64,000 bases of DNA from Paradesertivirga sp966210515. Its GTDB lineage: Bacteria; Bacteroidota; Bacteroidia; Sphingobacteriales; Sphingobacteriaceae. The DNA is taken from positions 27,874-91,873 of the forward strand of contig CBIHLM010000006.1 of NCBI GenBank assembly GCA_966210515.1, written 5' to 3'. Under the pieces are notes generated by a model that saw nothing but the letters and a program-made list of their open reading frames with translations, made no database searches and was not told the origin of the DNA. This document shows, piece after piece, positions 8,861 through 16,946 of the stretch (the stretch's first letter is position 1; the number at the start of each line of letters is the position of its first letter). Position numbers and translations under genes: made by a program.

Positions 8861-8895
8861 TAACAAAAAAATAAAGCTCCTGATGGGCAGGAGCT
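8861..8895 (-). terminator. Rho-independent terminator of the tRNA-like gene
   Basis: Perfect 8-bp stem AGCTCCTG/CAGGAGCT (8875-8882 with 8888-8895), 5-nt loop, followed on the minus strand by a T-rich tract (TTATTTTTTT). It sits 29 bases past the 3' end of the tRNA-like gene and before the M28 gene, marking the RNA gene as a separate transcript. Confidence 0.85.
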
Positions 8896-8923
8896 ATATT
8901 TAACTAACCAATTATAAACCTAG

Positions 8924-9034
8924 CTGTAGGGGAAGGAATCGAACCTTCAAGGAGTGGTTATCCCGTCGCCGGATTTCCCAGATTCTCCGCCACCGAGACA
9001 AGGAGGTGTGTCTGCCAGTTTCACCACCCTACAG
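8924..9034 (-). tRNA. Atypical class II tRNA-like gene, formal anticodon GTC, about 41-nt variable region
   Basis: A cloverleaf can be drawn by hand on the minus strand. Acceptor: 9033-9027 with 8931-8925 (7 bp), extended to 8 bp by C9034:G8924. D arm GTG/CAC with GG in the loop is Leu-like. Anticodon arm: 9006-9002 with 8994-8990 (one U-U mismatch) and loop TTGTCTC. T arm: GAAGG/CCTTC with canonical loop TTCGATT. The formal anticodon GTC would read Asp codons, yet Asp tRNAs are class I. Position 37 is U, where a purine is nearly universal. The variable region (8989-8949) is about three times normal and folds as nested stems GGAG/CTCC, TGG/CCA, ATCC/GGAT. No CCA is encoded. Amino acid identity cannot be assigned; a tRNA-derived RNA that does not decode is possible. 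Confidence 0.75.
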
Positions 9035-9065
9035 TTTGAAGCGATTTTTTAACGAATCGATAACA

Positions 9066-9096
9066 CAAAGGTAAAGCCATCCATCAAACATTACAA
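9066..9096 (-). promoter_or_regulatory. Promoter of the tRNA-like gene (Bacteroidota type)
   Basis: On the minus strand a perfect -7 box TACCTTTG (9073-9066; consensus TAnnTTTG) is preceded after a 20-bp spacer by TTG (9096-9094), matching the -33 element. The predicted start lies near 9060, about 25 nt before the mature 5' end. This suggests the tRNA-like gene is transcribed alone. Confidence 0.6.
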
Positions 9097-9318
9097 GTTT
9101 TTTAAAGCAAAATCATAATTTTTGCAACTATTAAAATTTAGCTTCGTTTTTTTACCAATCTCACAAAAGACCTTTCGAGATATCCCGCAGCTTTACAATT
9201 TTCTCAATTAGTGAAATATTAAATTTACATTCTGATAACGATTGTCATGGGGCCGTTATATCCGAATCATTAATTTATTTATCATCTTAAACTAAGTAAA
9301 TTGCGCCAAATTTAAAAC

Positions 9319-11175
9319 ATGGCAAAAGTTTCAATTAACATCACCACCGGTTCTATTCAAAAAGAAGATATTATTGTAGGTATTGATTTGGGTACAACAA
9401 ACAGCCTTGTTGCATTTATAAATCCTGAAGGTACTCCTCAGGTTATAAATGACACTGGCAAAGGTGTTCTTGTGCCTTCTATTGTGCATTTCAATAAGGA
9501 TGGTAGCGTGGTAGTTGGAAATGAAGCCCGTCAGTTTTTAATTACAGACCCTCAAAATACCATTTTTTCGGTAAAACGTTTATTAGGTCGCTCTTATCAT
9601 GATATCGAAAATTATAAGGATTTCTTCTCCTATAAAGTAATTGACGACAACACAGAAAGCCTTGTAAAAATCAAGGTTGGCGATCGCTTTTATACACCGA
9701 TCGAGCTTTCGGCCATGATCCTTAAAGAGTTGAAAGACCGGGCAGAACATGCGCTTAAAACACCGGTAAACCGCGCCGTGATCACTGTTCCGGCATATTT
9801 TAACGACAGTCAGCGGCAAGCCACCCGCGATGCAGGAAAGCTCGCTGGTTTAGATGTGTTACGAATTGTAAATGAGCCCACAGCGGCCAGTCTTGCATAT
9901 GGCATCGGCTTACATCCCGATGAGGAAAAGACTATTGCTGTTTATGATTTAGGCGGAGGCACATTTGATGTATCCATATTAAAAATCCAAAACGGCATTT
10001 TTGAAGTTTTATCTACCCATGGAAACACGTTTCTCGGCGGCGATGATTTTGACCGTGCAATTGTAAATTACTGGATTGAGCAGAACAAACTAAACCCTAA
10101 TGAAGTAACCTCAAATTCGGAGCTCACTCAGGGTCTTCGTTTAAAAGCGGAAGAAGCTAAAAAAGCGTTAAGTACACAAAATATTTATACTGGCGAAGTG
10201 GGCGATATTCCTTGTGCTATCACCCGTCAAACCTTCGAAGAATTAATCGCACCCAAAGTAGAGGAAACCATTCAGGCGTGTAAACATGCGCTTTCGGATG
10301 CAGGACTTACTATTTCTGATATAAATGAGGTAATAATGGTGGGCGGTTCGACGCGTACTCCATTTGTTAAAAAATCCATTTCTGAATTCTTTCAGAAACC
10401 TGTTCACGACACCATAAATCCGGATGAAGTGGTTGCCCTCGGCGCAGGTATTCAGGCTGATATTTTAGCCGGTAACCGAAAAGACATTCTTTTGCTTGAT
10501 GTAACGCCCCTTTCACTCGGCATTGAAACAATGGGTGGACTAATGGATGTAATTATTCCGCGGAATTCTAAGGTACCAACAAAGGCCGGAAGACAATACA
10601 CCACATCGATAGACGGGCAGGTTAACATGAAAATTTCTGTCTATCAGGGCGAACGTGATCTTGTAAAAGAAAACCGGAAACTAGCGGAATTTGATTTAAA
10701 GGGAATTCCTGCTATGCCTGCCGGCTTTCCGAAAGTCGACATTAATTTTCTGCTAAATGCTGATGGTATCTTAAGAATCCAGGCTGTCGAATTACGATCT
10801 GGGGTTAAACAGGAAGTTGATATTAAGCCAACTTATGGCTTAACCGATCAGGAAGTTGAAAAAATGCTATTTGATTCTATTACACACGCCAAAGAAGATG
10901 TAACACAGCGTATGATAATTGAAGCCCGTACAGAAGGCGAGCAAATGGTATATACAGCTGAAAGATTCATCGAAAAAAACAAACAATACTTCTCGATCGA
11001 GGAAATAAGTAAAACTCAACAATTCATCCAGGCGCTTAAAGAAGCTTTAACCTCAGGCGACAAAGATTTGATCCACAAAAAGATCGACGAATTAAATGAG
11101 TTCACCCGCCCCTTTGCTGAGCGTTTAATGGATCAGGCCATTGGACAGGCGATGAAAGGAAAAGCGATTGAATAG
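9319..11175 (+). CDS. hscA: Hsp70-family chaperone, HscA-like
   Basis: 618 residues, matching HscA (about 616) rather than DnaK (about 638), and lacking the acidic disordered tail of DnaK. The nucleotide-binding domain motifs are intact: IDLGTTNSLVA (residues 23-33), VPAYFNDSQRQATRDAGKLAG, VNEPTAASLAYG, DLGGGTFD and VGGSTRTP. The substrate-binding domain covers about 400-520 and the helical lid follows. HscA helps transfer iron-sulfur clusters from IscU with HscB. No isc or suf gene is visible nearby, so the HscA label rests on length and overall look. A second general Hsp70 is the alternative. Confidence 0.8.
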   Translation: MAKVSINITTGSIQKEDIIVGIDLGTTNSLVAFINPEGTPQVINDTGKGVLVPSIVHFNKDGSVVVGNEARQFLITDPQNTIFSVKRLLGRSYHDIENYKDFFSYKVIDDNTESLVKIKVGDRFYTPIELSAMILKELKDRAEHALKTPVNRAVITVPAYFNDSQRQATRDAGKLAGLDVLRIVNEPTAASLAYGIGLHPDEEKTIAVYDLGGGTFDVSILKIQNGIFEVLSTHGNTFLGGDDFDRAIVNYWIEQNKLNPNEVTSNSELTQGLRLKAEEAKKALSTQNIYTGEVGDIPCAITRQTFEELIAPKVEETIQACKHALSDAGLTISDINEVIMVGGSTRTPFVKKSISEFFQKPVHDTINPDEVVALGAGIQADILAGNRKDILLLDVTPLSLGIETMGGLMDVIIPRNSKVPTKAGRQYTTSIDGQVNMKISVYQGERDLVKENRKLAEFDLKGIPAMPAGFPKVDINFLLNADGILRIQAVELRSGVKQEVDIKPTYGLTDQEVEKMLFDSITHAKEDVTQRMIIEARTEGEQMVYTAERFIEKNKQYFSIEEISKTQQFIQALKEALTSGDKDLIHKKIDELNEFTRPFAERLMDQAIGQAMKGKAIE

Positions 11176-11280
11176 TCATTTCCGGAGAGTTCTCAACTTT
11201 AAGCAACCGAACACCTGATATTTATCAGCTAAATACTTTTCAAATTATGATATCATTGTTCTTAGTCCAGATTAAGAATA

Positions 11281-11982
11281 ATGATGGCCGTTCCGTTCAC
11301 CACCGAACAGTTTCTAAATGTATTTAAGCTTTACAATACTGCGGTTTGGCCACTACAGTTGTTTTTCTATGGCTCCGCTTTTCTGGCAATCTTTCTGTCA
11401 CTCAAAAAAAATCCGGCTGCTGATAAAATAATCAGTTTTATTCTTGCATTTTTTTGGCTATGGATGGGAGCTGTTTATCACCTTATTTATTTTAGCGCAA
11501 TTAATAAAGCTGCTTACTTATTTGGCCTGGCATTTATAATACAAGGACAGATCTTTTTGTACACGGGAATTTTAAAGAATTTACTTTCCTTCAAGTTCCA
11601 AGCAAATATCTATGGAATAACCGGATCAATTTTAATCACCTATGCTGTAATTGTTTACCCGGTTCTATCTTATTTTACAGGGCATATTTACCCGACCACA
11701 CCAACATTCGGATTGCCTTGCCCTACAACAATTTTCACTTTTGGCATTTTACTTTTCGCAGATAAAAGGATCCCTCCCACGGTTTTAGCTATCCCGCTGC
11801 TCTGGTCTTTTATTGGATTTACAGCTGCGCTTACGCTGGGAATTTCCGAAGACACTGGGTTACTTATAGCAGGATTACTATCGACGGTTCTGATAGCTGG
11901 AAAAAATAAGATCTTAAAAGACACAAAAAAATTCCCCAAAAAAACCTCAAGGGAAGCGTTAAAGAACACATATCACGGATAA
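11281..11982 (+). CDS. DUF6064-type integral membrane protein
   Basis: 233 residues (start ATG 11281 or the adjacent ATG 11284). The opening PFTTEQFLNVFKLYNTAVWP and the repeated hydrophobic segments (roughly 20-42, 50-70, 76-97, 105-127, 145-160, 165-185, 187-200) match the DUF6064 family of small polytopic proteins. Function unknown. The last 30 residues are basic and probably cytoplasmic. It follows the hscA-like gene by 105 bp and precedes a TauE/SafE exporter by 59 bp on the same strand. I see no evidence that they act together. Confidence 0.65.
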   Translation: MMAVPFTTEQFLNVFKLYNTAVWPLQLFFYGSAFLAIFLSLKKNPAADKIISFILAFFWLWMGAVYHLIYFSAINKAAYLFGLAFIIQGQIFLYTGILKNLLSFKFQANIYGITGSILITYAVIVYPVLSYFTGHIYPTTPTFGLPCPTTIFTFGILLFADKRIPPTVLAIPLLWSFIGFTAALTLGISEDTGLLIAGLLSTVLIAGKNKILKDTKKFPKKTSREALKNTYHG

Positions 11983-12026
11983 AGAGCGGACAGCATTCCT
12001 TTTTTCTGAATAAGGATAGCAATCTG

Positions 12027-12034
12027 TATTTTCG
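12027..12034 (+). promoter_or_regulatory. Candidate -7 box TATTTTCG before the TauE/SafE gene
   Basis: TATTTTCG differs by one base from the Bacteroidota TAnnTTTG box and ends 7 bp before the TTG start codon. A T-rich TTTTTTCTG lies about 19 bp upstream in the -33 position. If real, the transcript would have almost no 5' leader. Confidence 0.35.
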
Positions 12035-12041
12035 CAGCATC

Positions 12042-12794
12042 TTGATAGAACTTTTTTCATACACCTTAAGTACTTACGAAATTTTCATAATCGGATCGGT
12101 TGCCCTCCTTACGGGAATGTCAAAAACCGGTATCCAGGGAGCAGGAATGTTATCCGCACCCCTGCTTGCTTTAGTTTATGGCGGGCAAAGTTCAAGTGGA
12201 ATCATTCTTCCGATGCTAATCATTGCTGACGCATTTGCTGTTTGGTATTATCACCGGCATGCATCATGGAAACATCTTAAACTTTTATTCCCCTGGGCTG
12301 CAGTGGGCATTATCGCTGGAACTTTTATAGGAGCTTATATTGACGATAAGATATTTAAAATCATTATGGCCATGACAATTTTCATCAGTATCCCCTTAAT
12401 GATATGGCTAAAAAAGGGGCACAAGGATGATATTCCAAAAACAGGCTGGTTCTCTGTCTCAACAGGTATCGCAGGTGGATTCACTTCCATGGTGGGAAAT
12501 TTAGCAGGAAGTGTAATGGCTGTATATCTGCTTGCCGCACGCTTACCCAAAAATGTATATATCGGAACCACTGCCTGGTTTTTCCTGGTAATAAACTGGG
12601 CGAAAGTCCCCTTTCACGTGTTTATCTGGCATACGATAACATTAAACACTGGTTTACTCGCATTGGCAACAACTCCGGTAATTCTTCTGGGTGCTTTTTT
12701 AGGAATACAAATCATCAAAAGAATTCGTGAAGAAAACTATCGGTGGTTTATCATTGTCATGACGATTTTTGCAGCCTTATTTATGCTTTTGTAG
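12042..12794 (+). CDS. TauE/SafE-family sulfite/anion exporter
   Basis: 250 residues starting at TTG 12042; no in-frame ATG precedes the conserved first helix. TauE/SafE proteins have eight or so transmembrane helices in two repeats and export sulfite, sulfoacetate or related organosulfur anions. The repeat starts are recognisable as LLTGMSKTGIQGAG (near residue 21) and AGGFTSMVGNLAG (near 145). The substrate cannot be read from sequence. The gene ends convergently inside the topoisomerase IB gene, with a 14-bp overlap of coding ends. Confidence 0.85.
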   Translation: MIELFSYTLSTYEIFIIGSVALLTGMSKTGIQGAGMLSAPLLALVYGGQSSSGIILPMLIIADAFAVWYYHRHASWKHLKLLFPWAAVGIIAGTFIGAYIDDKIFKIIMAMTIFISIPLMIWLKKGHKDDIPKTGWFSVSTGIAGGFTSMVGNLAGSVMAVYLLAARLPKNVYIGTTAWFFLVINWAKVPFHVFIWHTITLNTGLLALATTPVILLGAFLGIQIIKRIREENYRWFIIVMTIFAALFMLL

Positions 12795-13851
12795 TTCGTT
12801 GTTCCTTCTTCTTTCGTTCGTTTTTCAGATAACTTAACAATACCTTTTCATCAATTGTTAAACGCGTATCTGCGGCAACAGGAAGAATATTTTTAACTTT
12901 TTTCAAATAAGGATAGAGAGTGCCGCCCTCAAATGATTCTATCAAGGGAGGAAACACATAATACTTTTTACAAACAGTTCTGGTGTTTCCGAGCCTTGAT
13001 GACACCTCATCAAGCATGGCAACGGTAATCTTTTTTCGTTTAGACTCTAAATCTGTGAACTCATATTGTGAGTAAATTCTTAAGGCTTCCAATGTGCCAA
13101 ACCAGGTTCTGAAGTCTTTGGCTGTAAAATCGCAGTTTGTTATTTCCTTTATATAGCGATTAATCATCCCCGAATCGATAGACTTTTTATCGCCGCCTGG
13201 TGTATAGTATTGGAAGAGCTCCTGACCGGGTATATCGCGACATTTTTTTACCAATCTTGCAAGAGTCCGGTCGTTAAGGTCAATATCATGCATCACTCCC
13301 TTTTTGCCTTTAAAGGATAATTTCATTGAATTGCCTTCAATTTTAATATGCTTATCCCTCAGCGTACTTAAACCATACGAACCATATAACTGCTTATATG
13401 ATTCATTTCCTATTCTGATAAGGGTTTTTTCCATCAGACTTATCGATATTGCAAGTACTTTCCGCTCATCCATTTCCCGCCTTCGCAGATCTTTTTGAAG
13501 GTTTCGCCTGAACTCTGGTAACTTCTTGCCAAATTCTAAAAGCCTGTAGAACTTATTCTCGTTTCTGGACTTTGCCCAGTCGTGGTGGTAACGATACTGC
13601 TTTCGTCCGGCTTGATCAATTCCCGTCGCTTGTAAATGAGCATTATGCCGCGGCGCTATCCATACGTTTTGCCACGCAGGAGGAAGAACCAGTTTCTTAA
13701 TGCGCTCGAGGGTCTTAGAATCAGTAAGTTTCTCTCCCTTATGGTTTATGTATGCGAAAGTACCTTTAACAACGACTCTCGTTATACCCGGACTTGAATC
13801 GCTAACATAAATCAGTTTATTTTCTTCGAGCAGGATCTCCGTTTCACTCAT
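12781..13851 (-). CDS. Eukaryotic-type DNA topoisomerase IB
   Basis: 356 residues from ATG 13851; a longer version would need TTG 13866. Poxvirus/bacterial-type topoisomerase IB nicks one strand through a 3'-phosphotyrosine and relaxes supercoils of either sign. Visible motifs are PPAWQNVWIAP and YRYHHDW in the N-terminal domain, GLSTLRDKHI with a catalytic arginine, KDFRTWFGTLEA, and the C-terminal TVCKKYYVFP containing the catalytic tyrosine. The C-terminal basic tail (NERKKKEQRTTKA) is typical. It follows an alpha/beta hydrolase gene by 15 bp, so the two probably share a transcript. Confidence 0.9.
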   Translation of the reverse strand: MSETEILLEENKLIYVSDSSPGITRVVVKGTFAYINHKGEKLTDSKTLERIKKLVLPPAWQNVWIAPRHNAHLQATGIDQAGRKQYRYHHDWAKSRNENKFYRLLEFGKKLPEFRRNLQKDLRRREMDERKVLAISISLMEKTLIRIGNESYKQLYGSYGLSTLRDKHIKIEGNSMKLSFKGKKGVMHDIDLNDRTLARLVKKCRDIPGQELFQYYTPGGDKKSIDSGMINRYIKEITNCDFTAKDFRTWFGTLEALRIYSQYEFTDLESKRKKITVAMLDEVSSRLGNTRTVCKKYYVFPPLIESFEGGTLYPYLKKVKNILPVAADTRLTIDEKVLLSYLKNERKKKEQRTTKA

Positions 13852-13866
13852 GCTCAAATAAAACAA

Positions 13867-14682
13867 TCAGGATAAGAAATGTTTGTTCAGGAAAATATTT
13901 AAAGATCTATTGAATTCGGCTGCATTCTCAAGGTTTGGCAAATGTCCGGATGCTGAAATAATTTTTAACTCAGCTTGTTTAATACCTTCGACTAACTGAG
14001 TAGTTTGATCTTCAGACATTAACTTATCATCCTTCCCTCTTATTATTAAAGTGGGCATCTCAATAAGCGGAAGTGAGTTACAAGTTTCTGTTCTGGAGGC
14101 TAAGGCCAACAAGGTAGAACATATTGTTTTATCCTCGGTTCTCATAATCAGCCCTCGAAGAAAATTAACAATAGCCGGCTTCTCGCTCAATGTTTCTTCA
14201 GCAAAAACATTTTTAACAAAACCCTCTGTAAAATCGCTTTTCCCGCCAGCTGTAATTTGCTCAATAGAGTTAAAGCGTTTCATTTTAACCTCATTCGAAT
14301 CAGCAACACAATTGGTGTCGCATAAAACAAGTCCCTTAATATTCTTCTGCGACAGCTCAAAAGCTCTTAAGGCAATATAACCACCCATGGATATACCACA
14401 TAACACACAATTATTAAAATTAAGGCTTTCAATTAAACTAATGAGATCTTTAGCAAAAAGATCAATACTAAAAAAGGAGTGATCGGAGGAACTCTCACCA
14501 AAGCCACGAATATCATAAGCGATACCATTAGCCCCATCTGGCAGCGATTCCAGTTGTTCCTTCCAAATAGTTTTATCGAACGGAAATCCGTGGATAAATA
14601 TTACTGTTATAGCGGGGCTCGCAGACTGTTTGGCCAGATAAGAAACAGATGTGTTATTTACCTTCGTGTTTAATTGTTCCAT
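13867..14682 (-). CDS. Alpha/beta-fold hydrolase
   Basis: 271 residues from ATG 14682; a GTG two codons earlier is possible. The fold is shown by the oxyanion segment FIHGFPFDKTIW, the nucleophile elbow CGISMGGY, the acid-residue region LIIRGKDDKLM, and the histidine in SASGHLPNLENA. The pattern resembles 3-oxoadipate enol-lactonase-like and related C-C or ester hydrolases, but the substrate cannot be told. No signal peptide, so cytoplasmic. It is upstream of topoisomerase IB with little spacing. Confidence 0.85.
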   Translation of the reverse strand: MEQLNTKVNNTSVSYLAKQSASPAITVIFIHGFPFDKTIWKEQLESLPDGANGIAYDIRGFGESSSDHSFFSIDLFAKDLISLIESLNFNNCVLCGISMGGYIALRAFELSQKNIKGLVLCDTNCVADSNEVKMKRFNSIEQITAGGKSDFTEGFVKNVFAEETLSEKPAIVNFLRGLIMRTEDKTICSTLLALASRTETCNSLPLIEMPTLIIRGKDDKLMSEDQTTQLVEGIKQAELKIISASGHLPNLENAAEFNRSLNIFLNKHFLS

Positions 14683-14826
14683 AAACACTAAAGTATGTTT
14701 TAGCTAAGAAAGTTTACTATCGGGATGAATTTTGTGCTGTTTGATCTGATTGAAGGTTACAGATCATTCCGATACGGAAGGATTATGTTTTACAGGAAGG
14801 TGTGATGAGCGGGAAACGTTTTTATA

Positions 14827-15330
14827 TTACCAACCCCTGTATCCAATAGGAACTAAGTAAATTAATTTAATGGCCGGGGTATTTTTTCTAACACCTGTTA
14901 GCGGATTTAGCTCTGCTAAATTATAGCCGGCACTCAATCCAATTATTTCACGATAGGTATATGTTATTCCGGCGCCGGTTTCCAAACGCATTGGAGATTT
15001 TACAGATGAAAATGATCTGGATCTGGTACCATCAAAAACATCACACTGTAAATACATACTAACTCCTTTATAGAGCCTTGCTTGTGAATAAATCCGTCCG
15101 CCTAAAACCGTTTTGAGTTCGGTATTGATATTATAACCTTTCACTACTGGTCCGAAGGAAAGTTGCTGCCCGTCCATATTCTGGAATCCGGCAAGGACTG
15201 CTCCACGAAAATTTTCGAATTGATAATTCGCCGCTCCGGCTTGCGCAGTTATGTGCCAGTTTAAATTTTGCGACTTCGCCGAAAATGCAAAAACTGATAG
15301 GAGTACCAAAATGAAAATTCTTCTTACCAT
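14827..15330 (-). CDS. Small secreted/outer-membrane beta-barrel-like protein
   Basis: 167 residues, not assigned to a named family. It has a signal peptide (MVRRIFILVLLSVFAFSAKSQ) and then alternating polar/aromatic strands such as SMYLQCDVF, RLETGAGITYTY and LIYLVPIGYRGW. It ends in tryptophan rather than the terminal Phe usual for barrels. The pattern suggests a small eight-stranded outer-membrane barrel. It stands alone, 144 bp from the hydrolase gene, and the 365-bp spacer upstream is non-coding. Confidence 0.6.
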   Translation of the reverse strand: MVRRIFILVLLSVFAFSAKSQNLNWHITAQAGAANYQFENFRGAVLAGFQNMDGQQLSFGPVVKGYNINTELKTVLGGRIYSQARLYKGVSMYLQCDVFDGTRSRSFSSVKSPMRLETGAGITYTYREIIGLSAGYNLAELNPLTGVRKNTPAIKLIYLVPIGYRGW

Positions 15331-15695
15331 ATAATCCAGATAACAATATTCAGACCATAAGTTACGTTAAGGCTAATCACTATTAGAAGTCCACTGTTTG
15401 CTCATTTTCCGAAAAACAACACGACCAAAACCGGGAAAAAAAAACCTCAAATAATTCCATATTTTCCCCAAAACAAGTCCGAAAAAATTTCAACAGGACG
15501 AATAACACACCCCTCTATCCGTGAGTTACCTTATTTTCATCTCATAAAAGAGGAAAATGTCACGCCCTTTAAATGGTTACAAATCAACACGTCACATTTA
15601 AAATTAAACAAAAAAGACTAAAAATTTCTTGAACCGAAAAATGAAAACCAACAAAGCGACAAAAAAAATTGTTGTAAGGTTATTTATTGGATGAA
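15331..15695 (+). other. Non-coding spacer between divergent genes
   Basis: A-rich spacer separating the small barrel gene (minus) from the GH1-like gene (plus), so it should hold both promoters. I see an imperfect inverted repeat (TTTTC...CTC with GAGGAAAA, about 15534-15558) and two GTCAC repeats (about 15559 and 15592). No convincing TAnnTTTG box was found. A very short frame (15641-15694) ends just before the GH1 start and is not considered a gene. Confidence 0.5.
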
Positions 15696-16913
15696 ATGAG
15701 AAGAAATAAGTTCATGTTCGCGACGGGGATAGAAAATAGCTATCCAATGATTACACTTCCTGATGGCACCAGAAAAAGAGTTGATGAGATGGAAAAGTGC
15801 GGCCATTACAAATACTGGAAAGACGATTTCAACCTCGTAAGAGAGATGGGTATTGAATTTTTGAGATACGGAGCCCCGCTTCATAAAACACATATAGGCC
15901 CCGGGAAGTACGACTGGACTTTTGTTGACGAGACATTTAACTACATGAAGGAAGTCGGCATTACACCCATTGTCGATTTATGCCACTTCGGGGTGCCCGA
16001 CTGGATCGGAGACTTCCAAAATAAAGATTTCCCAGCCCATTTCGCAGAGTATGCAAAAGCCTTCGCAGCCAGGTTTCCATATATAGAAATGTATACTCCG
16101 GTTAACGAAATTTTTGTCGCAGCAATGTTTTCTGCTCAATATGGCTGGTGGAACGAGTGCAAAACTGACGACAAATCCTTCGTAAGGGCATTGACAAATC
16201 TCTGCAAAGCCAACGTGCTTGCAATGAACGCCATTTTAGAAGTTCAACCTAATGCAACTTTTATTCAAAGCGAATCATCAGAATATTTCCATCCAGAAAC
16301 TCCGGATTGCGACGCCTTAGCCGCATTCCTGAATCAGAAACGATTTCTATCGCTTGACTTAAGTTATGGATATCCCATCAGTGTTAGTATGTATGAGTAC
16401 CTGCGCGAAAATGGAATGAGCAAACAAGAATATCATTGGTTTGAAAACAACATAATCAAGGGCAATTGCATTATGGGTAACGATTATTATATTACCAACG
16501 AACACATGGTCCATGAAAATGGAAGCACATCTGCCGCCGGTGAAATTTTCGGATATTATGTAATTACTCACCAATATTTCAGCAGATATAAGTTACCTGT
16601 AATGCATACAGAAACGAACATCTCTGAAAATAATGCTTTGAGATGGCTGCAGACGCAATGGGCAAATGTTCGCCGATTGAAACGGGATGGGATTCCGATC
16701 TATGGCTTTACATGGTATAGCTTAACTGACCAAGTTGACTGGGACTCTGCGCTTAGAAATGATGCTGGTAATGTAAACTCGCTCGGTTTGTATGATTTAG
16801 ACAGAAAAATAAGACCTGTAGGTGAAGCTTATAAGCACCTTATAGAACAGTGGAAAGATGCCTTGGAGCACGAAAGCTATGTCTTAACTTTCAAATCCGG
16901 TTATTACAAGTAA
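15696..16913 (+). CDS. GH1-like family glycosidase
   Basis: 405 residues from ATG 15696; a TTG start three codons earlier is possible. No signal peptide. The clan GH-A barrel of GH1 is recognisable: YWKDDFNLVREMGIEFLRYG, the acid/base glutamate in TPVNE (about residue 138), the nucleophile region MHTETN (about 306), and GFTWYSLTDQVDW near the end. It is shorter than classical GH1 beta-glucosidases (about 450) and the nucleophile motif is HTETN instead of xTENG, so this is a divergent branch. An esterase gene follows after 33 bp, suggesting a small carbohydrate-degrading unit. Substrate unknown. Confidence 0.75.
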   Translation: MRRNKFMFATGIENSYPMITLPDGTRKRVDEMEKCGHYKYWKDDFNLVREMGIEFLRYGAPLHKTHIGPGKYDWTFVDETFNYMKEVGITPIVDLCHFGVPDWIGDFQNKDFPAHFAEYAKAFAARFPYIEMYTPVNEIFVAAMFSAQYGWWNECKTDDKSFVRALTNLCKANVLAMNAILEVQPNATFIQSESSEYFHPETPDCDALAAFLNQKRFLSLDLSYGYPISVSMYEYLRENGMSKQEYHWFENNIIKGNCIMGNDYYITNEHMVHENGSTSAAGEIFGYYVITHQYFSRYKLPVMHTETNISENNALRWLQTQWANVRRLKRDGIPIYGFTWYSLTDQVDWDSALRNDAGNVNSLGLYDLDRKIRPVGEAYKHLIEQWKDALEHESYVLTFKSGYYK

Positions 16914-16946
16914 GTTGTTTTTGTATCTTGCAAAAAAGCTTTAGCC

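Noticed and set aside
8924..9034. Ordinary tRNA-Asp(GTC)
   Set aside because: The anticodon fits, but Asp tRNAs are class I with a 4-5-nt variable loop and purine 37; the D arm here is Leu-like.
15641..15694. 17-codon frame ending just before the GH1 gene (possible leader peptide)
   Set aside because: Too short, lysine-rich from an A-rich tract, no regulatory codon pattern, and no hairpin that would support attenuation.
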